NCBI RefSeq assembly: GCF_000429305.1
Contig: NZ_AUBP01000012.1
Location: 1 to 64,000, forward strand
From: Desulfovibrio inopinatus DSM 10711
GTDB lineage: Bacteria > Desulfobacterota > Desulfovibrionia > Desulfovibrionales > Desulfovibrionaceae
Length of the DNA stretch: 64,000 nt
Direction: 5' to 3'
The position numbers and the translations under genes were made by a program. Below, one piece after another: positions 27,339 to 36,378 of the stretch; the first letter of the stretch is position 1, and every line of letters starts with the position of its first letter. The notes below the pieces were generated by a model, which was not told the DNA's origin, did not search any database, and saw nothing but the letters and a program-made list of their open reading frames with translations.

Positions 27339-28409
27339 ATGAAACACGAGATTCTTCAATCCACTCACAATGACTTGTCTTCATCGCAAGCAACGCGAGA
27401 GAAGGGACTTGATCGCATCAAAGCGTGGGCAATCCTCTTTGTTATATTTTGGCACTATCAACCACTGCATCTCATCAACCTGGGACAAACCCAGCTCTCG
27501 ACACTCATCTGTGAAGTTTTTTTTGCTGGAATTCGACAAGTTTGCCTTATCGCTGTACCGCTCTTTTTTCTTGTCTCTCTAATTATCTTTTTCAAACATG
27601 CTCCCAACCGGCCTCACTATCTCCGTAAGCGACTCACACGACTTCTTATTCTCTATGGATTTTGGATTTCCGTTCAAACAATCTTCGCCAGTGTTGTCTC
27701 GCCCGAGCCTCTCGTCATTGATTGGCATTTCATTGCTTCAGGAGGTCCACCTATCCCACTGGTGGGAGGCTCTGTCTTCTACTTTCTCTTCGACCTTATA
27801 ATATTAACACTTGCTGCGGGACTATTTCTTCAATGCAGTGAGCGTGGGCGTATCGTCATCGGAGTGATTGTGGTTGCAACATCGCTCTTCACATTTAGTA
27901 TAGTTCCATATTTCCCAGCTTATGCTCCTTCAACGACATCCCCGGCAAACTTTTTCGTCTTCATCCCTTTGGCTTATTTCTTGGCTCAAAACCCTGGGTT
28001 TGTATTGACATATCGCCGACTTCTCGCAGTACTCTTCGCCTTTACCTGCCTTTTCGACATGATCAATATCCTGTGGGAATTGGGAATATACTACAATTAC
28101 TGCCGTCCAAGCACGGTCATTGGCGCTCTCTACTTCATGACATTCCTGGCAATCGAGTTGCCTCCCAAAGGAGAACGCATATTTTCCCTTATAGCACGAT
28201 TCAGCCTTGGCCTTTTTGCCGTACATAAATTGGCTGTCTATCCTTTTCGTGCTTTGTTTATCCAGCTAAACCCCATACTTATCCCAATACCGATGACCGG
28301 TGTGCGTCTTGCCGCATCCTTTATCATTGTCGCTCTGGCAGGCTTCCTCCTTTCGATCCTCCTTCTCTGGCTCATGAACATCACTCCGTTGCGACGTTTT
28401 ATCCGGTAA
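27339..28409 (+). CDS. acyltransferase family 3 membrane protein
   Basis: A 356-residue integral membrane protein with about ten helices. The opening 'KGLDRIKAWAILFVIFWHYQ' with the conserved His matches acyltransferase 3 (OafA/WecH type) enzymes, which O-acetylate sugars or envelope polymers. The ATG at 27339 has AAGGAA 8 bases upstream; the open frame runs back to 27033 inside the previous gene but is out of place there. The substrate is unknown, and no polysaccharide genes are adjacent. Confidence 0.8.
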   Translation: MKHEILQSTHNDLSSSQATREKGLDRIKAWAILFVIFWHYQPLHLINLGQTQLSTLICEVFFAGIRQVCLIAVPLFFLVSLIIFFKHAPNRPHYLRKRLTRLLILYGFWISVQTIFASVVSPEPLVIDWHFIASGGPPIPLVGGSVFYFLFDLIILTLAAGLFLQCSERGRIVIGVIVVATSLFTFSIVPYFPAYAPSTTSPANFFVFIPLAYFLAQNPGFVLTYRRLLAVLFAFTCLFDMINILWELGIYYNYCRPSTVIGALYFMTFLAIELPPKGERIFSLIARFSLGLFAVHKLAVYPFRALFIQLNPILIPIPMTGVRLAASFIIVALAGFLLSILLLWLMNITPLRRFIR

Positions 28410-28466
28410 GACGGTCTTCCGCAGTCTTGGTAGAAATAAACTCCTCTTTGGGATCATCAAAACAAT

Positions 28467-29282
28467 TCAATTGACCTCGCCATTGGTGTCAGCATCATCG
28501 TTTTCCACTGACACAGAAACCTGCGTATCTGTCTTTGTCCCACTCACAATGCCACGCGTAATGACACCAACAATCAGCGCAAACATGACATACCCAACCA
28601 GGCACTCGAAAGAGACAAGCAACTTGGCATCTGATGTCACAGGATGAATATCGCCAAATCCCAATGTCGTAATAACGACAACGCTAAAATAAATAAAATC
28701 GGCCAACGTCGGAGCTCCGCCGAGAGAAAACGCTTCGGGGGTGCTTGTGACAAGCCGATGAAAAGCGGCAAGGTTAATATTCGTAATGGTAAACGCGGCA
28801 ATCATCGTGATATATGCGTCAACAATCTGCCCGACGTTTTCCCACGTCGGATAGGTTCCCGGCGTCAACAAGGCTAACAATTCCTTCGCAAAGAGACGTA
28901 ACTCGAAGATAACAAGTGTCAGCGTCACGATGCACAGCCCCATGGATAAATAGGGAGATAAAAAGAGCAAAATACATGCGCCACCCGAAATAAAGGTGCT
29001 GATTGCAGCCAGCATAATCTCGCGGGAAGAAGAAACATGATGAAAGAGAATCGTACGCTTTTTTAATACCCTGCGATTACGAGAGATATGAAAAAGAACC
29101 GTGATCATTGACGCTGTTCCCCCTGAGAGCAATCCCGCCAGGGCATATTGCGACAATGTTTCAAACCCACTGATGACTTCGGGTGCGAGCAGCGCGTCAG
29201 TCATCGCGAGTGTGATCACGCCAAGGACAAGCCCTGGAATATAATGCCGACGAAAAATCCTCCCAAACGATACCTGCTTCAT
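28467..29282 (-). CDS. ion channel, two-helix potassium channel type
   Basis: A 271-residue inner-membrane protein with about six helices. The C-terminal third carries the pore helix and selectivity filter 'VVVITTLGFGDIHP', the mark of K+ channel-like (Ion_trans_2) proteins, with the filter reading GFGD. There is no RCK domain. The ATG at 29282 follows GGAGGTAAC, an ideal ribosome binding site. It is convergent with the acyltransferase and divergent from the sulfite reductase. Confidence 0.83.
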   Translation of the reverse strand: MKQVSFGRIFRRHYIPGLVLGVITLAMTDALLAPEVISGFETLSQYALAGLLSGGTASMITVLFHISRNRRVLKKRTILFHHVSSSREIMLAAISTFISGGACILLFLSPYLSMGLCIVTLTLVIFELRLFAKELLALLTPGTYPTWENVGQIVDAYITMIAAFTITNINLAAFHRLVTSTPEAFSLGGAPTLADFIYFSVVVITTLGFGDIHPVTSDAKLLVSFECLVGYVMFALIVGVITRGIVSGTKTDTQVSVSVENDDADTNGEVN

Positions 29283-29337
29283 GTTACCTCCTTCTTCTCT
29301 CCGCAGTAAATTTTCACTAAAAAGCAAAAAGACTATA

Positions 29338-29366
29338 TTGATTCTTCAAACAGGGTTGATCATAAT
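29338..29366 (+). promoter_or_regulatory. sigma70-type promoter of the sulfite reductase gene
   Basis: TTGATT (29338-29343), a 17-base spacer and CATAAT (29361-29366) give a good sigma70-type match, about 108 bases before the start codon. The long leader has no obvious structure. No transcript data support it. Confidence 0.5.
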
Positions 29367-29474
29367 CCAGGTTTTCCCTATAAGAATCATTCTGACAATA
29401 ATGCCTTCTTCCGACAGAAGAATCTTTCCTGTCGATACAATAGGCAACACACTCAACACATAAGGAATACTACC

Positions 29475-30128
29475 ATGACAAATCATCTCGACGGCGCAAT
29501 TTTACAGCGTGACAAACAAAGCTATGCCATTGTCCCCCGCACCCCGGTTGGCCTTATCACACCGGAAGTGCTCGATGCTTTGAACACGGTCGTGAAAAAA
29601 TACAAGATTCCCATTGTTAAAATCACCTCCGGACAGCGTATTGCTCTCGTCGGCATGTCCGAAGATCAACTGGCTGATATCTGGAAAGATCTGGGAACCG
29701 ACATCGGTCGCGCAACCGAACTGTGTGTTCATTATGTCCAAGCTTGCCCCGGAACGAGTGTCTGTAAATTCGGCATCCAAGACTCTTTGGGCCTTGGGAT
29801 CGAAGTGGAAAAGCTGTACCAAGAGTATGAAATGCCCGCCAAGTTTAAATTCGGCATTTCCGGTTGCCCCTTTGCCTGCGCTGAAGGATTGGTTCGTGAC
29901 CTTGGCATTACCGGCAAGAAAAGCGGCTGGGCGGTGAGCTTCGGTGGCAATGCTGGTCAGTTCGCCCGAGTCGGCGACATCATCGCCGAAGACCTGAGCA
30001 AAGAAGACGCTCTGACCTTGGTCAAAAAACTCATTGAATACTATCGCGACAACGCCAAGAAGAAAGAACGTACCTGGAAATTTGCCCAGCGTGTCGGCAT
30101 TGATGCAATCAAAGCCGCTGTATTGTAA
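29475..30128 (+). CDS. low-molecular-weight (assimilatory-type) sulfite reductase
   Basis: A 217-residue siroheme/[4Fe-4S] protein, half the size of normal sulfite or nitrite reductases. The N-terminal ferredoxin-like half (about 15-75, 'VGLITPEVLDALNTVVKKY') is followed by the cluster motif: Cys91 and Cys97 in 'ACPGTSVCKFG', Cys131 and Cys135 in 'GCPFACAEG'. This matches the small 'assimilatory-type' enzyme described from Desulfovibrio vulgaris, which reduces sulfite to sulfide in vitro. Its physiological role is unsettled. It is cytoplasmic, and is a single-gene unit with its own promoter and terminator. Confidence 0.92.
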   Translation: MTNHLDGAILQRDKQSYAIVPRTPVGLITPEVLDALNTVVKKYKIPIVKITSGQRIALVGMSEDQLADIWKDLGTDIGRATELCVHYVQACPGTSVCKFGIQDSLGLGIEVEKLYQEYEMPAKFKFGISGCPFACAEGLVRDLGITGKKSGWAVSFGGNAGQFARVGDIIAEDLSKEDALTLVKKLIEYYRDNAKKKERTWKFAQRVGIDAIKAAVL

Positions 30129-30152
30129 CCCTTTTTGACATACTGAAAACAG

Positions 30153-30187
30153 AACGGGAAGACGGCAACGTCTTCCCGTTTTTTTTT
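30153..30187 (+). terminator. strong terminator after sulfite reductase
   Basis: A 12-bp perfect stem (AACGGGAAGACG at 30153-30164, CGTCTTCCCGTT at 30169-30180) with loop GCAA and a T-tract of at least seven. Confidence 0.95.
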
Positions 30188-30282
30188 GTTACCATTTGAG
30201 CCTCTACGAGTTGTGACAATGACGCGTTTCACGTAAAGAAAACAATATTCTCTCTTTCAACGACCTGCAGCCCCATAAAGAC

Positions 30283-33200
30283 ATGCTCCAGTTCGTGCTA
30301 CACATTGTCATTCTTAGCGGCCTTTTGGCCATTCCAGCACGTTGTGTTGCCGGGCAGGACATTCAAGCCCTCCCTGAAATATCACGTGCCACATTTCGTA
30401 TCGCTATGAGCACAGACTCTGCTCCCTACGATTTCCTTGACGATACGGGAAACCCTTCTGGCATGGCCGTGGATATCTGGCGTAAATGGTCGCAACAAAC
30501 CAATATTCCTGTGACGTTTGTTCCTGGAACCTGGGAAGAAACGCTCGACATGGTCAAAACTGGGCAAGTCGATGCACACGCCGGTATGGTCTTCAATGAA
30601 TCTCGCACCCGTTTTTTCGATTATATATCACCACTCTTCCCGACCCAAAGTTGGCTGTTTTTTTCCAAAGAACACCACCTCCGCCAAAATATGCGTCAAC
30701 TTGCCGGTCTTCCTATAGGCATAGTATCCGGCGATGTCGCTGAAGATGCACTCGACAACGCCTTCCCCAAAGCAAAACGCATTTTCTTCTCGGACAATAC
30801 CCGTCTCTTTCAAGCCGTCGCCTCAGGGGAAATTCAGGTTTTTGTCAGCGAAGGCTTGACCGCCCGCTTTTTTTTACGTCGCTTCGGACTTCTCACCGCC
30901 TTTACCCACGAAGAGACTCCACTGTATAAAAATACCATGTATGCAACGGTTCAACAGGGAAATACGAAAATAGAGCATACCGTTAGTGCAGGATTTCAAA
31001 GTCTCAATGCTTCTCAAAAAAACGTAATCCAGAGACGCTGGAACGGTATTGCCGGGTTAGGTGACTCCACCGTTACGATTGCTATGCCAGCCAACGCCCC
31101 CCCGCTGACATTTCTTGACCCTAAAAAGAAGCCCTCAGGACTCTATGTTGATATTTGGACGACGATCCTTGGTGCACTCGGTCTCACGCCAATTTTTTTT
31201 CCAATGTCGTGGCCAGAATCCATTGATGCGGTAATAACAGGGAAGGTCGACATGCATTCCGGCCTTTTTCAACGTTCGGACGACACGCCTTCATTATATT
31301 ATAGCAAGCCCATACACGAACTCGGCATTGGCTTGTTCACGCGGACCGGAACAATCCTCAGCAATGGTCTTCGCGATCTTAACGGCAAACGTGTCGGCAT
31401 TGTGGAAAGCATGTTCAGCCCAGAAGAATTGCAAAAGCAATTCGCCAACCTTGTCCTTGTCCCGTTTCCAAACCTTGTTGCACTTTTACGAAATCTCGCC
31501 GCAGGAGAGATAGACGCGGTACTCGCCGACACGACCTCAACGAAACATCTTCTTCTCCAACTCGGTCTGTCTGGTCTCATCATGGCCAACGGTCCGCCAC
31601 TTTCCCGAAGCACGGTACATGCTTGTGTGTCCAAAGACCGCAAAAGCCTTGTCGATCTCCTCAATAGTGGTCTTTCCACACTGACGCAAACAGAACGCAT
31701 GGAACTTGAACGGCGATGGCTCGATAATCCCATTGATCGATATTACAAACCGCTTTCCCATGAAATCCCGTTAACAGAGGAAGAACGTGAATGGCTCGAT
31801 GCACATCCCACGCTACGCCTTGTTGTGGACCCCTCGTTTCCTCCTGTCGATTTTCGTTCTCCAGAGGGAGCGCATCAAGGCATCAGTGCCGACTACCTGA
31901 CAATCTTTGCGGAAAAGCTTGGTATATCCTTTGAAATTCTTCCCACACAAACCTGGGCCGAGTCACAAGACGCCCTCAAGGCAGGGAAGGCCGACTTTTC
32001 TCCGGCACTCATGGCTACTCCGGACCGAGAAAACGATCTCTTTTTTACCGAACCGTACATTCGCATTCCCACCGTCATCATAATACAAACGACTCAGAAG
32101 GATATCGCACATATTGACGATCTCGCGGGCAAAACCGTAGCCGTCGTCAAAGGGTATGCTTCGGCTGAATATTTCATGAATCGTCGGCCGGAAATCAAGT
32201 TTGTCCAGGTCGCAAGTCCTGCCCAAGGGTTGCAAATGACAGCCTTGGGTCAGACCGATGCCATGATCATCAACTTGGCTACGGCGTCATGGGTTATTGA
32301 ACACGACGCCCTGACCGGACTCAAAGTCGCAGGCTCCACAGACTTCGATTTAGCTTTGGCCATGGGATCCCGCCGAGACACACCGTTACTGAATGCCATT
32401 TTACAGCGGAGTCTGGACAGCATCACACTCAAGCAACGTCAAGCCATTTTCAATAAATGGGTTCGCCTTGAAATGCCGATATGGAACCCGAGCCGTGAAT
32501 TGATCATCTCGATAGCAGCAACACTTGGTATCATTATCATCATCGGCATTTGGAATCGACGGCTAGCCCGCGCCATACGTTTACGCGATGCTGCCCGAGA
32601 AGCCTTACTACAAAGCGAAGAACGATTTGCCTTGGCCATACGCGTTGCGGCCGACGGGTTATGGGATTGGGATATCACAACCAATGCTATTTATTTCGAC
32701 CCAGGATACAAACGTATGCTCGGTTATGATGACGATACAGAACTCGACCTCGATACAGGCTTCATACAACGACTCCATCCCGAGGACAAAAACGCCGTCA
32801 TCAGCCGTATAGAATCACTTCTCGAATTCCATGGCCCAGCCTGGGTACTGGAGTTTCGCTTGAAAGATCGAAGAGGAACATTCTTATGGATAGAACAACG
32901 AGGCCATGTCGTCACCCGTTCTGCATCGGGCACTCCGCTTCGGGCCGTGGGCACCCATACAGACATTACATCCCGAAAACATGCCGACATGCAGCGCGCC
33001 CATCTCGTTGCTGTATTACAGAATCTCCCGATCGCGGTCTTTGTCACCGATGAAAGCGGTCATTTTGAATATATCAATGCTATGTTCTGCTCCACAACGG
33101 GCTATGAACACGACGACATTATAGGAAAAAGCCCTGATATTCTTGCTTCCGGGCAGACATCGAAACATCGATTTCTACGGTTATGCGCCAACGTGGAGCC

Positions 33201-33678
33201 AGGCAAAATCTGGCAAGGACGTCTTCTCAATCAACGAAAAGATGGACAGGTCTACGAAACGGAACTTGCGATTGCACTCGTTTCGAATGAACACGAAACA
33301 GCAAGGCATTATATCGCAGTGGAGTCAGCCCCCTGCCAGCCATGTCAGGACGCTCCCGAGTCCGCCTCCTCTTCTTTCGAACCCGAAGAGATGATTTCGT
33401 TAACCCCGCAACAAACAACACAAGTCCAATCTCTTGCCCAAGAACTCAACCACTCACTTGATACCTTTCGTTATGATGCTATGGAGCAAACACGTCGTTT
33501 TGTCTCCATCATGACGGAACATGGACAAAGCGAAGCAGCGCACCGCCTCATGCGGCAAGTCAAGGGATTTGCATTTGATGATGCCCGCCAAACACTCCGT
33601 GTCATCCTTGTCGCCATTGGCCTTGAGGCTCCACAACGAGAGCCCGGTGACAAGATTCCTCCGGAGAGTCCTCAATGA
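30283..33678 (+). CDS. triple solute-binding-domain PAS sensor lacking an output domain
   Basis: A 1131-residue inner-membrane sensor. After a signal sequence come three SBP_bac_3 (amino-acid-binding type) domains: about 35-255 ('FRIAMSTDSAPYDF'), 262-490 ('VTIAMPANAPPLTF') and 508-730 ('LRLVVDPSFPPVDF'). A helix follows near 738-757, then two PAS domains (about 778-905 and 905-1020, first 'SEERFALAIRVAADGLWDWD'). There it stops: no HisKA, HATPase, GGDEF or EAL. The last ~70 residues form a helical tail also seen at the end of the hybrid kinase at 38950. Its stop overlaps the next start by 4 bases, so it probably signals through its neighbours. Confidence 0.87.
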   Translation: MLQFVLHIVILSGLLAIPARCVAGQDIQALPEISRATFRIAMSTDSAPYDFLDDTGNPSGMAVDIWRKWSQQTNIPVTFVPGTWEETLDMVKTGQVDAHAGMVFNESRTRFFDYISPLFPTQSWLFFSKEHHLRQNMRQLAGLPIGIVSGDVAEDALDNAFPKAKRIFFSDNTRLFQAVASGEIQVFVSEGLTARFFLRRFGLLTAFTHEETPLYKNTMYATVQQGNTKIEHTVSAGFQSLNASQKNVIQRRWNGIAGLGDSTVTIAMPANAPPLTFLDPKKKPSGLYVDIWTTILGALGLTPIFFPMSWPESIDAVITGKVDMHSGLFQRSDDTPSLYYSKPIHELGIGLFTRTGTILSNGLRDLNGKRVGIVESMFSPEELQKQFANLVLVPFPNLVALLRNLAAGEIDAVLADTTSTKHLLLQLGLSGLIMANGPPLSRSTVHACVSKDRKSLVDLLNSGLSTLTQTERMELERRWLDNPIDRYYKPLSHEIPLTEEEREWLDAHPTLRLVVDPSFPPVDFRSPEGAHQGISADYLTIFAEKLGISFEILPTQTWAESQDALKAGKADFSPALMATPDRENDLFFTEPYIRIPTVIIIQTTQKDIAHIDDLAGKTVAVVKGYASAEYFMNRRPEIKFVQVASPAQGLQMTALGQTDAMIINLATASWVIEHDALTGLKVAGSTDFDLALAMGSRRDTPLLNAILQRSLDSITLKQRQAIFNKWVRLEMPIWNPSRELIISIAATLGIIIIIGIWNRRLARAIRLRDAAREALLQSEERFALAIRVAADGLWDWDITTNAIYFDPGYKRMLGYDDDTELDLDTGFIQRLHPEDKNAVISRIESLLEFHGPAWVLEFRLKDRRGTFLWIEQRGHVVTRSASGTPLRAVGTHTDITSRKHADMQRAHLVAVLQNLPIAVFVTDESGHFEYINAMFCSTTGYEHDDIIGKSPDILASGQTSKHRFLRLCANVEPGKIWQGRLLNQRKDGQVYETELAIALVSNEHETARHYIAVESAPCQPCQDAPESASSSFEPEEMISLTPQQTTQVQSLAQELNHSLDTFRYDAMEQTRRFVSIMTEHGQSEAAHRLMRQVKGFAFDDARQTLRVILVAIGLEAPQREPGDKIPPESPQ

Positions 33679-34700
33679 CGCTTTCCAACACAGCAACGCC
33701 AGCGCTTCTTCTCTTCGATGACGACCCGGAACGCCTTCATGACGTGGCCCGTGTGCTCACCCCGCTCCAATATCATCTGCATATTGCAACTCGCCGCGAT
33801 ATTGTCCGGTCTCTCCTGGATTCCGGTGTCACTCCATCGCTCGCAATCCTCGATGTTTTCACACAGGGTGATGGTTGCTCCTTGGCACGAGAACTAGCTT
33901 CACCACTGCGCCACACGCGCACAGAAATACTCATGGTTGTTCCGGAGACACAGCAAAATATGATCGATCGCGCGCTTGAGTCCGGTGTTGTCGATGTGGT
34001 GACACGGCCTTTTCAGCAAACACTTGTCCGCGCCCGTGTCCAATCATTGTGTCGACGTCGTTTCGACATCCCCCGGACTCCCGAGGCGCATCCCCATACC
34101 GATGTTACAATGCAAAACCATGATCATCCGCAACCGTCTTCCGGAAATTGGCGCGTCGGACTGACAGCGGCTGTTCTCTGCATCGAAGTAACATTCCATG
34201 ACCGCACGGAAACCAATGATCCATTGGAAGGAGCGCTACGGCTTGATCGTGTATTTGATGAGATGACGAGCATCATAACACAACACGATCTGACTATAGC
34301 CACGATATATGAAAACACTCTTGTAGCAATTTCCTTTGGAAGTACGGACAAGCCCGGTTCTGCACATGGGGCCGCTGAAGCGGCTTTGACGCTTTTACAA
34401 CGTACAGCCGCCTTACAATCACGTACACAGGCTCCTCTCACACTCCGTATAGGAATGGATTTAGGATCTGTCGTTTTTGAAAGCGCGAAACCAACACGGC
34501 CAGCTCCCCTTGTCTATGGGGCTGCGTTTTCACTCGCGAACCTTCTGGCAACAACAGGTATTCAAGGACAAATTCAAATCTCACACCGGATGCAACACAT
34601 ATTGGAAGGGCAATATCAATTTGAAGATCGCGGTCCATTTTTCAATGAAAGCACAGGAACGATCATGACATTTTTCCTGACGGGACGACGCGTTGACTGA
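33675..34700 (+). CDS. receiver domain fused to a degenerate nucleotide-cyclase domain
   Basis: A 341-residue cytoplasmic protein. Residues 9-125 are a receiver domain with the acidic pocket 'FDDDPE' and phospho-acceptor Asp60 ('AILDVF'), but the usual Lys is Arg111 ('TRPF'). Residues 163-325 have the outline of a class III adenylate/guanylate cyclase: 'AAVLCIEVTF', 'LTLRIGMDLGSVVFES', 'YGAAFSLANLLATTGIQGQI'. The catalytic places are changed: the first metal Asp is Glu171, the second (GD motif) is Glu213-Asn214, and the Asn/Arg pair is Ser/Asn. It is therefore likely non-catalytic. It starts with an ATGA overlap on the sensor gene. Confidence 0.75.
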   Translation: MTLSNTATPALLLFDDDPERLHDVARVLTPLQYHLHIATRRDIVRSLLDSGVTPSLAILDVFTQGDGCSLARELASPLRHTRTEILMVVPETQQNMIDRALESGVVDVVTRPFQQTLVRARVQSLCRRRFDIPRTPEAHPHTDVTMQNHDHPQPSSGNWRVGLTAAVLCIEVTFHDRTETNDPLEGALRLDRVFDEMTSIITQHDLTIATIYENTLVAISFGSTDKPGSAHGAAEAALTLLQRTAALQSRTQAPLTLRIGMDLGSVVFESAKPTRPAPLVYGAAFSLANLLATTGIQGQIQISHRMQHILEGQYQFEDRGPFFNESTGTIMTFFLTGRRVD

Positions 34701-35526
34701 AAAAAAATACGGTATCCCACGTTCGTCATCATCAATTTTCAAGTTGATTGATCGAATGGGAGCTTCTTTTGTGTCCGCACTGACGGAAACCATCACCTTG
34801 TCAGCGACCATTTGGGCTGCCGCGGTTGTTGCCTGTACGCCATCCACCTGGAATCGTGCTGTATCAAACGAATTTATACGGCAAATCGCATTCTGTGGTG
34901 GTCAGGGGATGGGGTTTGTTCTCAAAATTGCAGCTGTTCTTGGAATTTCACTGGTTCCACAAGTGCAAAAATTGCTCTCCACCGTCAACGATCCCACGCT
35001 GTTCGGCACCCTTGTTATCAAAGGGTTCATGCGAGAAACGTTGCCTGTCGTTGTCAACCTTCTCGTTGTAGGGCAAAGCGGCATCCCCATGACGGCCTTT
35101 CTCTGGCATATCCGAAGCAAAGGCGATATCCGAGCACTCGATTGTCAGGGAATTGATGTTTTGTGTTTCCTCATCATGCCCCGCATTCTCGCTATGAGTG
35201 TATCCGTATTTGGCTTATCGGTTTTGTTTCTCGTCGCAAGCCTGTTCTGTGGATATATCGCCGGGGTCTTGTTCAGTGTCCACTCCGTTCCGCCTCTCCA
35301 ATTTGCGTTCAATGTCCTATCTCCCCTTTCAGGGCTTGATCTTCTTGGCTTCTTTCTCAAAACCATTATCCCTGGCATGGTGACAGGTGCAATCTGTTGT
35401 ATTGAAGGACTGCGTTATGGACAAACGGCAACGGATGCCGCGGACGCAACAAAATCAGCTCTCGTGAAGTCGGTCTGGAATGTGTTCCTCATTTCTACCG
35501 TTATTTCACTTCTGGCCTACTTGTGA
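34693..35526 (+). CDS. MlaE-like permease
   Basis: A 277-residue inner-membrane protein of the MlaE/YrbE family, the permease of MCE-type lipid transporters. Conserved parts are 'IKGFMRETLPVVVNLLVVG', 'DIRALDCQGIDVLCFLIMPR' and the hydrophobic C-terminal helices, ending near 'ISLLAYL'. In the cytoplasmic coupling segment the common 'TEQIDAL' reads 'KGDIRAL', and the preceding 'RVGSAIAAELG' reads 'QSGIPMTAFLW'. The start is TTG at 34693, overlapping the previous stop by 8 bases; the ATG at 34756 is an alternative. It works with the next genes. Confidence 0.85.
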   Translation: MTEKKYGIPRSSSSIFKLIDRMGASFVSALTETITLSATIWAAAVVACTPSTWNRAVSNEFIRQIAFCGGQGMGFVLKIAAVLGISLVPQVQKLLSTVNDPTLFGTLVIKGFMRETLPVVVNLLVVGQSGIPMTAFLWHIRSKGDIRALDCQGIDVLCFLIMPRILAMSVSVFGLSVLFLVASLFCGYIAGVLFSVHSVPPLQFAFNVLSPLSGLDLLGFFLKTIIPGMVTGAICCIEGLRYGQTATDAADATKSALVKSVWNVFLISTVISLLAYL

Positions 35527-35532
35527 GATTCT

Positions 35533-36300
35533 ATGAAGTATATTGAACCTCCACGACTGCGTTCAGGGACAACGACCTTTTCCAAGTGGATAGATATCCC
35601 GTATATTCTACGTTTTCAGCGCGTCGCTTTCACCCACACCAATAGAAATGAACGTATCCCGCTCAGAGACATTGATTTCACGCTTGCTCCAGGCGACCTG
35701 CTGCTTGTTCAAAGTACGCACGCGAACAAATTACCTTTGGCCGATCTCGCCAGCGGTTTTCTTTCACCACTTCGAGGGTCAATCGAATTTCTTGGAAAAA
35801 ACTGGGCTGAGCTCCCTCCCAAGAGTATCTCTCGGCTTCGAGGACATATCGGTCGTTTTTTTGATGGATATTCTTTACTCCACGATCGCACTCTTCTCGA
35901 CAACATTCTTCTCCCTGCTCTGTATCATACGAAACGACGTCGCCAAGACCTGGAAGACGACGTTGCAAAACTCGCTCTGTATTTCGGCCTTCCCGGCATC
36001 CCCATGATCACCGTCACCAATGCAACACCTCATGATCTTGGTTTGGCTTCACTGATTCGAGCCGTCCTCGGTTCACCGCAACTTGTCATCTTAGAGCGTC
36101 CATTGGAACAGCTTGGAGAAGAAATTTTCGCCCCACTGGTCAACATGATCGCTTCCATGCGTGTAAAAGGCGCTGCCATTCTCTGGATGACCAGCCACTA
36201 TAATGAACATGTCGTTCATGCGATACGGCCAACAATGACCGCCACGGAAGAATCATCTCAATTTCTCATAGAACTTCAAACACCCAACACTTCCTCCTGA
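35533..36300 (+). CDS. degenerate MlaF-like ABC protein
   Basis: A 255-residue protein aligned by eye with MlaF over its whole length. Every nucleotide motif is altered except the H-loop: Walker A (GPSGxGKTT) reads QSTHANKLP, with only Lys66 kept; the Q-loop Gln is Asp111; the signature LSGGM reads ATPHD (164-168); Walker B DE is Glu188-Arg189; the D-loop is lost; His222 ('MTSHY') remains. ATP hydrolysis is unlikely. The reading frame is intact and starts 6 bases after the permease stop, so it is expressed and under selection as a protein, probably as a structural or regulatory partner of the permease. Confidence 0.82.
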   Translation: MKYIEPPRLRSGTTTFSKWIDIPYILRFQRVAFTHTNRNERIPLRDIDFTLAPGDLLLVQSTHANKLPLADLASGFLSPLRGSIEFLGKNWAELPPKSISRLRGHIGRFFDGYSLLHDRTLLDNILLPALYHTKRRRQDLEDDVAKLALYFGLPGIPMITVTNATPHDLGLASLIRAVLGSPQLVILERPLEQLGEEIFAPLVNMIASMRVKGAAILWMTSHYNEHVVHAIRPTMTATEESSQFLIELQTPNTSS

Positions 36301-36378
36301 GAGAAAATTGTTCTACACTCTTTTTTAACCTGTCTTCCCTCAAACACCGCACCTACGCCGGACGCCCTTGGAGATGGC

